Notes: generated by a model not told the origin, from the sequence alone. Numbered from the stretch's first letter, positions 25,973-36,402 are shown. The stretch is 64,000 bases of DNA from Streptomyces thermodiastaticus (GCF_014656135.1 NZ_BNBV01000007.1:1-64000); one strand, 5' to 3'. Made by a program: numbers and translations.

Positions 25973-27462
25973 CTACTGCGGCTGGTCCGCCGGGTGGGCG
26001 GGGATCTCCGGGGGCGGGGTCGGGGCGCCGGGCAGCCGTACCGTGGCGACGGTGCCGCCGCCCTTCGCCGGGGCGAGACGGACCTCGCCGCCGGCCTGCT
26101 GGACGGTGCGGGCCACGATGGACAGGCCGAGGCCCGAGCCGGGCAGGGCGCGGGCGCTGGGGGAGCGCCAGAAGCGGTCGAAGACGTGGGGAAGTTCCTC
26201 CGCCGCGATGCCCGGCCCGTGGTCCCGCACGGTCAGCTCGCCGTCGTGCAGCCGCACCTCGATGGTGCCGCCGTCGGGGCTGAACTTCACCGCGTTGTCC
26301 AGGATGTTGACCACCGCCCGCTCCAGCGCGGCGGGCTCCCCGCGGACGTACCAGTCGTCCAGCTCGGCGGTGATGGTCAGCTCCGGGCCGCGCAGCCGGG
26401 CGCGGCGCAGCGCCTCCTGCACGGTGTCGTGGAAGGCGATCACCTGGATGCGTTCACCGCGCTGGCCCTCGGAGCGGGACAGCTCCTGCAGGTCGCCGAT
26501 GAGCGAGGCCAGCTCGGTCATCTGCGCCGTGACCGAGGCGAGCAGCGCCTTGCGGTCCGCCTCGGGCAGCGGGCGGCCCGTCTCCTCGCTGCGGCTGAGC
26601 AGTTCGATGTTGGTGCGCAGCGAGGTCAGCGGGGTCCGCAGCTCGTGTCCGGCGTCGGCGATCAGCTGCTGCTGCAGCTCCCGGGAGGACGCCAGGGAGG
26701 CGGTCATCGAGTTGAAGGACCGGGACAGGCGGGCGATCTCGTCCTCGCTGTCGTCCTCCACGGGGATGCGGATGGTCAGGTCCTCGGTGCGGGCGACGTG
26801 TTCCACGGCCGCGGTGAGCCGGTCCACGGGGCGCAGTCCGGCCCGGGCGACGGCCAGGCCCGCGGCGCCCGCGCCGACCACTCCTATGCCGGAGACCAGC
26901 AGCAGGATCAGCGCCAGGTCCTTCAGCGTGGCCTGGGTGCTCTTCAGCGGGCTGGCGACGAGCAGGGCGGTGCCGGGGAACAGGTGCGGCTGGTCGCCCA
27001 GGCCCTGGGTGACGATCAGCGGCAGGGTGAGCACCCGTACGGCGTTGCCGTCGCCGTCGACGCCGTTGCGGAACACCAGCCGGCCCTCCCCGGCCGTGGC
27101 CTCGCGGATCACGGCCTTGTCGGAGGCGGTCACCTTCACCACGCCCGCCGAGTTGGAGGAGACGCACGCCGTCCCGTCCGCTTTGACCAGCTGCAGGTAG
27201 TAGGCGTCCCGGGTGCGCAGCTCGTTGGGGGTGGTCTCGGGGGTCTGGGTGCAGTCGGCGAGGGCGCCGACCACCTCCGAGTACTGCTGCGGCCGTTTGG
27301 TCGCCTGTTTCAGGTCGTCGTCGACCTGGTCGTACAGCTTGCCCTGAACGAGAAACCAGCAGGTGACCGACACCGCGGCCACGCCGAACGCCACCGCCGC
27401 CGCGACCAGCAGGGCCAGCCGTGAGCGGATCGGCAGCGACCGGAAGCGGCGCCGCAGTGCGT

Positions 27463-27466
<4 letters not shown>
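25973..27466 (-). CDS. Sensor histidine kinase (MprB-like)
   Basis: The 497-residue kinase has two transmembrane helices (about residues 15-38 and 185-210) flanking an extracytoplasmic sensor, then a HAMP region, HisKA with the phospho-acceptor His in [21 protein letters not shown], and HATPase_c with [18 protein letters not shown] and [13 protein letters not shown]. The GTG start overlaps the response regulator's stop by four bases (GTGA). With the regulator and the nearby HtrA-like protease this resembles the MprAB-PepD envelope-stress unit of mycobacteria; the parallel is inferred from gene order. Confidence 0.95.
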
Positions 27467-28203
<737 letters not shown>

Positions 28204-28316
28204 CGCTCGCTGTTCCTCGGTTTCCTCGTCGGTCGTCGGGGACCCTCTCAGCCTCCCACGTCCCGCTGCGGCCGTGTGCCCACCGGCCCCGGCTCCTCAG
28301 CCGCGCACGGGCCGCA

Positions 28317-28535
28317 TCAGGCCGCGATCGCGGTGAGGCGGTGCAGCGGCACCTTGGCGCGGCGCGGGCGGACGGCCGGGGTGCGCAGCCCCATCAGCTC
28401 GGGCACCGCCACGGTCCTCGGGGCGTCGGCGAAGGGGCGGTGCAGGTCCTCGGCGACGACGAGGGCGAGGGCGACGCCCTCGGGGCGGCAGGCGTCGGTG
28501 GTGTCGGCCTTTTCGTGCACAACCTGGTGGATCAT
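28317..28535 (-). CDS. Small hypothetical protein between protease and regulator (72 aa)
   Basis: A 72-codon gene has a good ribosome-binding site (AAGGAG seven bases before ATG) and normal codon bias. The product has an acidic/hydrophobic first half (VALALVVAEDLHRPF) and a basic second half. No domain is recognised. It lies between the HtrA-like protease and the response regulator on the same strand, so it may belong to that stress-response unit. Confidence 0.7.
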   Translation of the reverse strand: MIHQVVHEKADTTDACRPEGVALALVVAEDLHRPFADAPRTVAVPELMGLRTPAVRPRRAKVPLHRLTAIAA

Positions 28536-28607
28536 GGCGTACTCCTTGTCGTGCGGTGCTGCCGTTCGCAGTCCGTCGTCGCCGGGCCGGGCCCGCGGCG
28601 GCACCCG

Positions 28608-29750
28608 TCAGCTCTGGGTGCCGGAGCGCAGTTCGGCCAGGTCGGCCTTGACGGTGTTGATCGGGATGGCGAAGCCCAGGCCGACGCTGCCGGCGCTGGC
28701 GGAGTCCGAGCCGGAGGAGGCCGAGTACATCGCCGAGTTGATGCCGATGACGTTGCCGTTCGCGTCGATCAGGGCGCCGCCGGAGTTGCCGGGGTTCAGG
28801 GAGGCGTCGGTCTGGATGGCCTTGTAGGTGGTGGTGGAGGAGCCGGGGTCGCCGTTGAAGCGGCGGCCGCCGAACTCGAACGGCCACCGGCCGTCGCCCT
28901 GCCCCTGGTCGTTGTCGGTGGACACGGTGACGTCCCGGTCGAGGGCGGAGACGATGCCGGCGGTGACGGTGCCGGTCAGGCCCTCGGGCGAGCCGATGGC
29001 GACGACCGGGTCACCCACCGCCACACCGTCGGAGTTGCCGAGGGTGGCCGGCTTCAGGCCCGAGGCGCCCCCCGCCTCGACGAGGGCGAGGTCCTTGGAG
29101 CTGTCGGTGCCGACGACCCGCGCGTCGTAGCTGTGGCCGTCGCTGGTGCGCACCTGGACGGAGCCGGCGTTCGCTATGACGTGGTTGTTGGTGAGGATCT
29201 CGCCGCGGCTGCTGATGATCACACCGGAGCCGGTGGAGGTGCCGTTCGGCAGCGACGCGGTGATCTCCACGACGCTGGGGCTGACCGCCTTGGCGATCGC
29301 TGCGATGCTGCCGCGCTCGCTGGTGGGCACCACGTCGGTGCTGGTGGCGCTGGAGGCGACCGTGTTCTGGCCGGTCAGCTCCTGGAGGGCGTACGCGGTG
29401 CCGCCGCCGACGGCCGCGGCGGCGATCGCCACGGCGGCGAGCAGGGCGAGCGGTCCCTTGGCGCGTTTCTTCGGCGCGGGCGCGGCGGCGGGCGGCGCGG
29501 GCGGGACGCCCGGTCCGGACGGTCCGCCGGGCGCGCCGTAGGAGGGGAACACCGCGGTCGGCAGCACCGCGGTGCCGTCGCCGCCCTGCGCCTGTCCGCC
29601 GTAGGGACGGCCCGAGGGGCCGGCCGGCGGGGGCGGCCACTCCGCGTTCACGTCGTACGAGGCGTGCTGCTGCTGGTACGGGGACGGGGACTGGCCCTCG
29701 CTCGGGGAGGGCTGGGCGTACGCGTCGCTGCGGCGGATGCTCTCGGTCAT
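28608..29750 (-). CDS. Membrane-anchored HtrA/PepD-like serine protease without PDZ domain
   Basis: The 380-residue protein has a long Pro/Gln/Tyr-rich cytoplasmic N terminus and one transmembrane helix (about 100-122, GPLALLAAVAIAAAAVGGGTAYAL). A trypsin-like domain of the DegP/PepD type follows. The catalytic triad is visible as His in TNNHVIA, Asp in SSKDLALVE and Ser in NPGNSGGALID. The chain ends just after the protease domain, so the usual PDZ domain is missing. It lies upstream of a two-component pair on the same strand and may be its target or feedback partner. Confidence 0.92.
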   Translation of the reverse strand: MTESIRRSDAYAQPSPSEGQSPSPYQQQHASYDVNAEWPPPPAGPSGRPYGGQAQGGDGTAVLPTAVFPSYGAPGGPSGPGVPPAPPAAAPAPKKRAKGPLALLAAVAIAAAAVGGGTAYALQELTGQNTVASSATSTDVVPTSERGSIAAIAKAVSPSVVEITASLPNGTSTGSGVIISSRGEILTNNHVIANAGSVQVRTSDGHSYDARVVGTDSSKDLALVEAGGASGLKPATLGNSDGVAVGDPVVAIGSPEGLTGTVTAGIVSALDRDVTVSTDNDQGQGDGRWPFEFGGRRFNGDPGSSTTTYKAIQTDASLNPGNSGGALIDANGNVIGINSAMYSASSGSDSASAGSVGLGFAIPINTVKADLAELRSGTQS

Positions 29751-29877
29751 GTCAGTGAGAGTGACCCGGGATCATGAGAGCCGCCTGAGTGCTCGCTGAG
29801 AAGCCCGGCAGAACCTTGTATGCCCGATATAAAGACGCAGGCCGGGCGCGTTCAGGGTGCGGGGCGCTGCCGCGCGG

Positions 29878-30900
29878 CTACGCGCAGCCGCAGGAGCGGC
29901 GGACGACCAGACGGGACGGGAAGACCTTCAGCCGCTCGCGCCGGGACCCGGCGAACCGCGGCCCGTCGTCGAGCACCAGGTCCACGGCCGCGCGGGCCAT
30001 CGCCGACCGGTCGGAGGCGACCGTGGTCAGCGGCGGGTCCGCCAGCGCCGCCTCCTTGATGTCGTCGAACCCGGCCACCGCCAGCTCGCCCGGCACGTCG
30101 ATGCGCAGCTCCCGGGCCGCCCGCAGCAGGCCGATCGCCTGGTCGTCGGTGGAGCAGAAGACCGCCGGGGGACGGTCGGGGCCGGAGAGCAGGTCCAGGG
30201 CGACGCGGTAGGCGTCGTAGCGGTTGTACGGCGCCTGGATCAGGCGGCCCTCGGTGGACAGCCCGGCCTCGGCCATGGCGCGCCGCCACCCCTCGACGTG
30301 GTCGGAGACCGGGTCGCCCACGGGCGGGGTCTCGGCGGTGCCGCCCATGCAGGCGACGTACTCGTAGCCGTGCTCCAGCAGGTGCCGCACGGCCAGCTGG
30401 GCGCCGCCCAGGTCGTCGGTGACCACGGCGACGTCGTCGATGGCCTCGGGTCGCTCGTGCAGCAGCACCACCCGGGCGTCCCAGGCGTCGATCTCTGCGG
30501 CCGCGAGGTCGTTGAGCGCGTGCGAGACGAGGATCATGCCGGAGACCCGCATCCCGAGGAAGGCCCGCAGATAGTGGACCTCGCGTTCGGCGACGTAGTC
30601 GCTGTTGCCGACCAGGACCATCTTGCCGCGCTCGGCGGCGGCCCACTCCACGGCGTGCGCCATCTCCCCGAAGAACGGCTGCCGGGCGTCGGGGATGATC
30701 AGGCCTATCAGGTCGGTGCGGCGGGACGCCATGGCCTGGGCGACCCGGTCGGGCCGGTAGCCCAGCTGCTTGATCGCGGCGAGGACGCGCTCCCGTGTGG
30801 CCGGGGCGACCGGCCGGGGTCCGTTGTTGATGACATAGCTGACCACGGCGGTGGAGGTCCCCGCCAGCTTCGCCACGTCGTCCCTAGTCACCTTGGCCAC
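29878..30900 (-). CDS. LacI-family transcriptional regulator
   Basis: The 340-residue regulator has an N-terminal LacI helix-turn-helix ([20 protein letters not shown]) and a periplasmic-binding-protein-like effector domain ([44 protein letters not shown]). It ends in a conserved-looking RRSCGCA. The GTG start is used. No sugar-transport operon adjoins it, so its targets are not evident. Confidence 0.93.
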   Translation of the reverse strand: MAKVTRDDVAKLAGTSTAVVSYVINNGPRPVAPATRERVLAAIKQLGYRPDRVAQAMASRRTDLIGLIIPDARQPFFGEMAHAVEWAAAERGKMVLVGNSDYVAEREVHYLRAFLGMRVSGMILVSHALNDLAAAEIDAWDARVVLLHERPEAIDDVAVVTDDLGGAQLAVRHLLEHGYEYVACMGGTAETPPVGDPVSDHVEGWRRAMAEAGLSTEGRLIQAPYNRYDAYRVALDLLSGPDRPPAVFCSTDDQAIGLLRAARELRIDVPGELAVAGFDDIKEAALADPPLTTVASDRSAMARAAVDLVLDDGPRFAGSRRERLKVFPSRLVVRRSCGCA

Positions 30901-31164
30901 GCGCGGAGTCTACGCGGATGGACCGCCTCCTGGGCAGCCGTTTCGCGTCGTGGATGTGCGGACGCAACGACCGGCACATGCCGCGGCGCCCGGCGAGGGG
31001 AGGATTCGCCTCCGCCCGGGCGCCCGCTTCCGTCCCGGCGCGGGCGTCCGGCGTCCGCCCGCCCCGCGCCCCGGGCAGGCGGCGCGGGGCGGCGACGACA
31101 AGGGTGCGCGACGGGGGCCCTCACCGGCGCACAAGCGCGGTGCGGGCCCCGGTCCGTCCCCTGC

Positions 31165-31953
31165 TCAGGCCTTCGCGCGCGCCTTGGCCGGAGCCGGGGC
31201 GTCGGCGGCCGGCGCCTGGCGGTCCGCCGTGCGCCGCTCCGCCTTCGGCTTCGCCGCGCCCTCCTCGGCCCCGCGCTCGGTCTTCTCCGGTGTGACGAAG
31301 CGGTAGCCGACGTTGCGCACGGTGCCGATCAGCGACTCGTGCTCCGGGCCCAGCTTGGCGCGCAGCCGCCGGACGTGGACGTCGACCGTCCGGGTGCCGC
31401 CGAAGTAGTCGTAGCCCCAGACCTCCTGCAGCAGCTGGGCGCGGGTGAAGACCCGGCCGGGGTGCTGCGCGAGGTATTTGAGCAGCTCGAACTCCTTGAA
31501 GGTCAGGTCCAGGACCCGCCCCTTGAGCTTGGCGGAGTACGTCGCCTCGTCCACGGACAGATCGCCGTTGCGGATCTCCGTGGGCATGTCGGCGCCCGCC
31601 ATCTGCTGCCGGCCCAGGGCCAGCCGCAGCCGGGCCTCGACCTCCGCGGGACCGGCGGTGTCCAGCAGCACGTCGTCGATGCCCCAGTCCGCGGTCACGG
31701 CCGCCAGACCGCCCTCGGTCACCACGAGGATCAGGGGGCATCCGGGCCCGGTGGAGCGCAGCAGCTGGCACAGGCTGCGCACCTGCGGCAGATCACGCCG
31801 CCCGTCGATCAGGATGACGTCCGCACCGGGGGTGTCAACCAGAGCCGGTCCCTCCGCCGGGGCCACCCGGACGTTGTGCAGCAGCAGCCCCAGGGCCGGC
31901 AGCACCTCGGTCGACGGCTGAAGGGCGTTGGTCAGCAGCAGCAGAGAGCTCAC
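31165..31953 (-). CDS. glnR: Global nitrogen regulator GlnR
   Basis: The 262-residue orphan OmpR-type regulator is the main nitrogen regulator of streptomycetes, controlling glutamine synthetase, ammonium transport and nitrate genes. The receiver-like domain begins [20 protein letters not shown]. Asp50 in VILIDGRRD occupies the usual phosphorylation position, but GlnR is known to work as an atypical receiver. The winged helix carries [20 protein letters not shown] and [14 protein letters not shown]. The C terminus is an Ala/Lys-rich tail. GTG 31953 is chosen by match to known GlnR and an AGGTGGGG upstream. No sensor kinase adjoins, as usual for GlnR. Confidence 0.97.
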   Translation of the reverse strand: MSSLLLLTNALQPSTEVLPALGLLLHNVRVAPAEGPALVDTPGADVILIDGRRDLPQVRSLCQLLRSTGPGCPLILVVTEGGLAAVTADWGIDDVLLDTAGPAEVEARLRLALGRQQMAGADMPTEIRNGDLSVDEATYSAKLKGRVLDLTFKEFELLKYLAQHPGRVFTRAQLLQEVWGYDYFGGTRTVDVHVRRLRAKLGPEHESLIGTVRNVGYRFVTPEKTERGAEEGAAKPKAERRTADRQAPAADAPAPAKARAKA

Positions 31954-32270
31954 GACGCCCCACCTGCCCGGGTCGTCGTATGGTCGTGCACGGTTCGCTC
32001 GTCCATGGCGTCTGGTTCCTCCTCGGGTCCCGGCGGCGGGGGCACCGCCCACGCGTCGAGCAATGGGGGAGTGTGTGCGGCTCTGCTTCGTCGGTTCGTT
32101 CCTGCTGGTGCGAATCCCGCGCCCCTGGGACCCGCCGCGGTCCGGGTGGACCGCTATGCGATCGACGGCCCGTACACCTGCGGTTTCCCGCGTCGTATAC
32201 GACGCTCCCGAAAGCACGAAAGGACCCGGCGGCTTCTCTGCCCGAGTCCTCTTCCCAGCAGAATAGCCGC
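31954..32270. other. Divergent region between glnR and hydrolase
   Basis: This non-coding segment serves two divergent genes. It contains a perfect 16-base palindrome, GCGTCGTATACGACGC, at 32190-32205, and CAGAAT at 32259-32264 six bases before the hydrolase ATG, a possible leaderless -10. I see no clear GlnR-type a/b box pair. Confidence 0.55.
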
Positions 32271-33152
32271 ATGAGCTGGCCATCGGCAGGACATGTGACG
32301 TGTTCGACGAACGTCCCGGACAGCGAGACGGGGGCGCGGACGCGCCGGCGGACCGTCCTGCGCACCCCGGACGGGGTGGCGATCGACGCCCGGTACGAGC
32401 CGGGCCCGCGCGGCTCGGACACCGACCGGGCGTTCGTGGTCGCGCACGGCTTCACCGGCGACCTGGGCCGGCCGCACGTACGCCGGGTGGCGCGGATCCT
32501 CTCCGGCTACGGGGCGGTGGTCACGTTCTCCTTCCGCGGCCATGGCGCCTCCGGCGGGCGCTCCACGGTCGGGGACCGTGAGGTGCTGGACCTGGCGGCG
32601 GCGGTGGCCTGGGCACGCTCCTTCGGCCACGGGCACGTGACCACGGTCGGCTTCTCCATGGGCGGCTCGGTGGTGCTGCGGCACGCGGCCCTGTTCCCGC
32701 ACGAGCGCGCCGGCGGCACCGGGCGGCCGGGCGGCCCGCGTGACGGGGCGGCGGAGAACACCTGGACGGACGCGGTCGTCTCGGTGAGCGCACCGGCCCG
32801 CTGGTACTACCGGGGCACCGCCCCCATGCGCCGGCTGCACTGGCTGGTCCTGCGCCCCGAGGGCCGCCTGCTCAGCCGCTACGGCCTGCGCACCCGCATC
32901 CACCACCGCGACTGGGACCCCGTGCCGCTGTCCCCGGTCGAGGCGGTGCCGCGGATCGCGCCCACCCCGCTGCTGATCGTGCACGGCGACCGGGACGCCT
33001 ACTTCCCTCTCGACCACCCGCGGATGCTCGCCGAAGCCGCCGGTGACCACGGAGAACTCTGGCTGGAGCCCGGCATGGGGCACGCCGAGAACGCCGCCGG
33101 CGACGACCTGCTGCACCGCATCGCGCGCTGGGCCTCGGCGGCGGCGGGCTAG
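32271..33152 (+). CDS. Alpha/beta hydrolase
   Basis: The 293-residue serine hydrolase has an oxyanion-type [11 protein letters not shown], the nucleophile elbow GFSMGGSVV, the acidic residue in [10 protein letters not shown] and the catalytic His in PGMGHAENA. The lid region between the nucleophile and Asp is enlarged ([16 protein letters not shown]). It probably hydrolyses a small ester or lactone. ATG 32271 has CAGAAT six bases upstream. It begins a plus-strand set with the ThiS-like gene and a membrane protein. Confidence 0.88.
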   Translation: MSWPSAGHVTCSTNVPDSETGARTRRRTVLRTPDGVAIDARYEPGPRGSDTDRAFVVAHGFTGDLGRPHVRRVARILSGYGAVVTFSFRGHGASGGRSTVGDREVLDLAAAVAWARSFGHGHVTTVGFSMGGSVVLRHAALFPHERAGGTGRPGGPRDGAAENTWTDAVVSVSAPARWYYRGTAPMRRLHWLVLRPEGRLLSRYGLRTRIHHRDWDPVPLSPVEAVPRIAPTPLLIVHGDRDAYFPLDHPRMLAEAAGDHGELWLEPGMGHAENAAGDDLLHRIARWASAAAG

Positions 33153-33221
33153 CCTGACCCTGTGCCGACCGCCGGTTCACCGGCCGGTCACCGGTGCGAA
33201 GCCGAGATGCGAAGGAACGGG

Positions 33222-33476
33222 ATGGCAAAGGTCACGGTGCGCTACTGGGCGGCGGCGAAGGCCGCGGCCGGGGTCGCCGAGGAACCGTGCGAGGCGGAGA
33301 CGCTCGCCGGTGCGCTGGCCGCGGTGCGCGAGCAGCACCCCGGTGAACTCGTCCGCGTGCTGCGGCGCTGCTCGTTCCTCGTCGACGGCGACCCGGTGGG
33401 CACGCGCGCACATGAGACAGTACGGCTGACCGAGGGCGGCACGGTCGAGGTGCTCCCCCCGTTCGCAGGAGGGTGA
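33222..33476 (+). CDS. MoaD/ThiS-family ubiquitin-like sulfur carrier
   Basis: The 84-residue protein has a beta-grasp pattern (KVTVRYWAAAKAAAGVAEE; FLVDGDPVG; VEVLPPFAGG) ending in the Gly-Gly tail that is adenylated and thiocarboxylated in MoaD/ThiS proteins. It could donate sulfur for molybdopterin, thiamine or another pathway; no cognate E1-like or synthase gene is adjacent. ATG 33222 is preceded by GAAGGAACGG. Confidence 0.9.
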   Translation: MAKVTVRYWAAAKAAAGVAEEPCEAETLAGALAAVREQHPGELVRVLRRCSFLVDGDPVGTRAHETVRLTEGGTVEVLPPFAGG

Positions 33477-33478
33477 GG

Positions 33479-34939
33479 ATGGCCGACCGGCCGTATGAGG
33501 GAGGAGCCGCGTACGAGGGGCCCGAGGGCCGGGCGCCCTACGGAGGGGCTCCGTACCAGGGCGGCAACGCGGGGGCGTACGGCGGCTCGTACGGCGGCTC
33601 GTTCGGCGGCTCGTACGGTGAGCCCCAGGCGCAGGCCCCGGCACACCCGCAGGCACAGCAGCAGGCGTGGCCGCAGCCCGAACCGTACGCGCAGCCGTCC
33701 GGCGCGCAGGGCTACGGGCAGGCGTACCCGTCGCAGCCGCAGCCGTCCGCCTCGCAGGGCTACGGGCAGGCGTACCCGTCGCAGCCGCAGCCGTCCGCCT
33801 CGCAGGGCTACGGGCAGGCGTACCCGTCCCCGGTGGCGCAGCAGCCGTCCGCCGCGCAGGCGTGGCCCGGGCAGCAGCAGGGCGTGGACGGCGCGCGGGA
33901 GGCCGATCCGTACACCCAGCGCTGGCAGGGGCAGACCTGGGAGACCCAGACGCACGCGCGGCCCGTCGTCGCGGACCCGGCCGCGCAGACCGCGTACCTG
34001 CCCGCGCTGGACGGCACCCAGACCTCCGGCGCCTCCGCCGCCTCCGGCACCCACGCGGCATCCCCGGCCGGGACCGGCCCAGCGACCGGCACCGGTGCCG
34101 CCGGCACGGCGGCCACCGCCCCCGCCCCCGTGCAGCCCGCCGAGCCCGCCTACGGCCCGGCCACCCTGGCCGGCAATGCCCGGATCACCGACGCCCAGCG
34201 GGCCCGCGCCGAGGGCCGCTCCCCGATCATCGAGCCGGGCATCCAGCCGGCCGGGCTGACCGCGCTGCTCGGACTGCTGCTGGCCGGGGCGGCGGAGATC
34301 GGTACCTATGCGCTGCTGGTGCCGCTGGTGGTGCTCCAGGCCGTGACGGCGGCCGGCTGGTTCCGGCTGAACGGCATGTGGCCCGCCCGGCAGGGCATCG
34401 CCCTCGGTTTCGCGGGCGCGCTCGTCGCGGACGTCGCGGTGCTGGCCGCGGGCTCGGGCCACGCGCCCGCCGCGATCCTGGGCACGCTCGGGGTGTGGGT
34501 CCTGCTGTCCCTGGTGATCCAGCTGCGCTCCCAGGCCGACCCGGACGAGCGGATGTACGGCCTGATGGCGACCGTCGCCTCCGCGGCGCTGGCGATCGTG
34601 GCGACCGGCTACCTGGCCGGGGAGGCGGACGCCGTCGCGGTCGGCGCGATCGCGGTCGCCGTGGCCGCCGTGGTGCGCGCGCTGCCCATGCCGACGGCGG
34701 CCTCGGTGGTGGTCTCGCTGCTGGTGGCGGCCGGCGCGGGCCTCGCGGTCGGCGGCATGACGGGTCTGGGCGCGCGGGGCGCGCTGCTCGGCGCCGCCGC
34801 GGCCGTCTGCGGCCTGATCGGGCACCGCACGGCCAGCTACGACTACCCCTCGCGGTTCGTGCACTTCACGGCCGGGGTGGCGCTGCCGCTGACGGCGGCG
34901 GCCCCGGTGGTGTGGCTGCTGGGCCACGCGCTGGGCTGA
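33479..34939 (+). CDS. Repeat-bearing polytopic membrane protein
   Basis: The 486-residue protein has a cytoplasmic-looking N-terminal half rich in Tyr, Gln, Gly and Pro, including nearly three copies of QGYGQAYPSQPQPSAS. An Ala/Thr/Pro linker follows, then about ten hydrophobic helices from residue 260 to the C terminus. The intrinsically disordered repeat suggests a protein-protein or phase-separating scaffold. ATG 33479 is preferred because GGAGG lies at proper distance; the ThiS-like stop is two bases upstream. No family is assigned. Confidence 0.85.
   Translation: MADRPYEGGAAYEGPEGRAPYGGAPYQGGNAGAYGGSYGGSFGGSYGEPQAQAPAHPQAQQQAWPQPEPYAQPSGAQGYGQAYPSQPQPSASQGYGQAYPSQPQPSASQGYGQAYPSPVAQQPSAAQAWPGQQQGVDGAREADPYTQRWQGQTWETQTHARPVVADPAAQTAYLPALDGTQTSGASAASGTHAASPAGTGPATGTGAAGTAATAPAPVQPAEPAYGPATLAGNARITDAQRARAEGRSPIIEPGIQPAGLTALLGLLLAGAAEIGTYALLVPLVVLQAVTAAGWFRLNGMWPARQGIALGFAGALVADVAVLAAGSGHAPAAILGTLGVWVLLSLVIQLRSQADPDERMYGLMATVASAALAIVATGYLAGEADAVAVGAIAVAVAAVVRALPMPTAASVVVSLLVAAGAGLAVGGMTGLGARGALLGAAAAVCGLIGHRTASYDYPSRFVHFTAGVALPLTAAAPVVWLLGHALG
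33707..33828 (+). repeat. 48-bp in-frame tandem repeat
   Basis: A 48-base unit starts at 33707, 33755 and (partial) 33803, encoding QGYGQAYPSQPQPSAS. The copies are almost identical at the nucleotide level, so the duplication is recent or maintained by recombination. Confidence 0.9.
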
Positions 34940-35242
34940 CGGCACGCGGCCGGCGGGGCGGGGGCCGTACGCCTGTACGTCCGGAGAGCCGTTCGTCGAC
35001 ACGGCTCGGGGAGCCGTACGGTCCGCACGTCCGGGGAGCCGTACGGTCGCCCGCCGGCCAGGCCGCCGCCCGGGTGCGCGGCGGCCCCGGTGTCCCCCGC
35101 ATCCGTGGCCGGCGATACGGCCGCGTGCGGGGCATGTCACAGTCGATCGACAAAGTTCCGGCCACCGCCGGGCCGCGGGTTACGCTGCGCCCGCGGGACG
35201 ACCACCCGGACGTCCTGGACCGCCGAGGTGGGGGAACACCGG
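34940..35242. other. Intergenic region with imperfect repeats
   Basis: No gene is supported. Two exact copies of CGGGGAGCCGTACGGTC (35007-35023 and 35032-35048, 25 bases apart) and a degenerate third copy around 34980 are present. TACGCT at 35181-35186 is a possible -10 for the downstream gene. Confidence 0.6.
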
Positions 35243-35968
35243 ATGCGCTCGCTGCGAGTACTGCTGATCGTCGTCGTGATCCTGGGCGTGCTGTTCGTGA
35301 TCGTGGACCGGGTCGCGGTGCACTTCGCGGAGGGCCAGGTGGCCGACCGGCTGCGCAGCACCGAGCACCTGGCGAGCACCCCGGACGTGTCCATCGAGGG
35401 CTTCCCCTTCCTCACCCAGCTCGCGGGCGGCGAGCTGGACGACGTCGAGGTCGGCATCAAGACCTTCGAGGCGCAGACCGGCACGAGCGGGCGGACCGTC
35501 CGCATCGACGACCTGCACGCCGGCATGAAGGGTGTGCGGTTCTCCGGCGACTACAGCTCCGCCACCGCCGACTCGGCCACCGGCACCGCCACCATCACCT
35601 ACGACGAGCTGCTCAAGGCGGCCAAGCCGGAGCCCACCGACATCGGCCTCGGTATCACGGCCCAGGTGGTGGGCCTGTCCGACGGCGGCAACGGCAAGAT
35701 CAAGGTCGCTGTGAAGGTCTCCGTGCTGCCCACGCCGGTGTCCGTGCTCGGCACGGTCGGTGTCGAGAACAACCGTCTGCAGGTCCACGCCGACTCGCTG
35801 CCCACGCTGCTGCCCGAGCAGCTGGTCGACAGCCGGGTCCGTGAGATCACCGACTTCCAGCAGGCCATCGACCGGCTGCCCGGCGGCATCGCACTGGACT
35901 CGGTGCGGGCGGAGAAGGACGGCGTCCACGTCACGGTGAAGGGTTCGCACGTCAGGCTGGCCGGGTAG
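35243..35968 (+). CDS. DUF2993 family exported protein
   Basis: The 241-residue protein has an N-terminal membrane anchor or signal (SLRVLLIVVVILGVLFVIVD) and a DUF2993 domain of alternating amphipathic strands (SIEGFPFLTQLAGGELDDVEVGI near its start). The family is thought to resemble lipid-binding TULIP-type folds, and the actual role is unknown. ATG 35243 is chosen for the GGGGGAA eight bases upstream. It is monocistronic. Confidence 0.88.
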   Translation: MRSLRVLLIVVVILGVLFVIVDRVAVHFAEGQVADRLRSTEHLASTPDVSIEGFPFLTQLAGGELDDVEVGIKTFEAQTGTSGRTVRIDDLHAGMKGVRFSGDYSSATADSATGTATITYDELLKAAKPEPTDIGLGITAQVVGLSDGGNGKIKVAVKVSVLPTPVSVLGTVGVENNRLQVHADSLPTLLPEQLVDSRVREITDFQQAIDRLPGGIALDSVRAEKDGVHVTVKGSHVRLAG

Positions 35969-36106
35969 TGTCCGTCAGACGAGACGGCGGCGTCCGCACA
36001 GGGACCCCGCCGGCTCGGGACGCCGGTCCGGCTCCCCGCGCGGGCGGCCCGGCGGCCGGAGTGTTCCCGTATATCGGATGATTGCGTCTCATCATGCGAC
36101 ACACCG

Positions 36107-36136
36107 GTGACACGCCCCCCTCCGGCTCCCTACGAT
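36107..36136 (+). promoter_or_regulatory. Promoter of sulfur leader peptide
   Basis: GTGACA (36107-36112) and TACGAT (36131-36136) are separated by 18 bases and match a vegetative streptomycete promoter. The -10 ends seven bases before the ATG of the leader peptide, so the transcript should begin at or next to that ATG. Confidence 0.78.
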
Positions 36137-36143
36137 CGACCGC

Positions 36144-36251
36144 ATGCGGTGCCAGACGAGTGTCCTCAGGTCACGGGGACAGGCGGATCTCACGAAGCGG
36201 CGGGCAGTAGACCTGTGCCGCGTCGCCGCCATGCTCTGTCGCCCCTTCTGA
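36144..36251 (+). CDS. Cysteine-containing leader peptide upstream of sulfurtransferase
   Basis: This 35-codon reading frame ends in RRAVDLCRVAAMLCRPF. That matches the VDL-x-R-x2-x-x-C-R pattern of short leader peptides annotated upstream of sulfur genes in streptomycetes. Cys codons fall at codons 3, 25 and 32. The ATG is seven bases after TACGAT, predicting leaderless translation. Two hairpins (36258-36275 and 36284-36308) lie between its stop and the sulfurtransferase gene, so ribosome stalling at Cys codons could control readthrough. The peptide type is recognised; the attenuation mechanism is inference. Confidence 0.75.
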   Translation: MRCQTSVLRSRGQADLTKRRAVDLCRVAAMLCRPF

Positions 36252-36257
36252 GTAGTG

Positions 36258-36308
36258 CGGGAGCTGTGTCTCCCGTGTCCGTCCGGCCCCGCGCCTGATC
36301 CGGGGCCG
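36258..36308 (+). promoter_or_regulatory. Candidate attenuator hairpins
   Basis: CGGGAG (36258) pairs with CTCCCG (36270-36275) across six bases, and CGGCCCCG (36284-36291) pairs with CGGGGCCG (36301-36308) across nine bases. They lie 7 and 33 bases after the leader peptide stop, and about 95 bases before the sulfurtransferase ribosome-binding site. There is no T-tract, so control could be at translation or by Rho. Confidence 0.5.
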
Positions 36309-36402
36309 TCCACGCGCCCCGTACGCCGGCCCCGGTGGCCGCGCCTTAGCGCGCCTCTTCGCACCCGTTGCCCCGCCGTAACTGCCCCGGAGGAGATTGA
36401 GC

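Noticed and set aside
30901..31164. Possible short genes between the LacI gene and glnR
   Set aside because: Only Arg/Pro/Gly-rich frames without ribosome-binding sites are found. I see no gene here.
36107..36298. 63-codon frame overlapping the sulfur leader peptide in another frame
   Set aside because: It starts inside the -35 element of the leader promoter and has no recognisable features, while the overlapping frame matches a known leader-peptide type.
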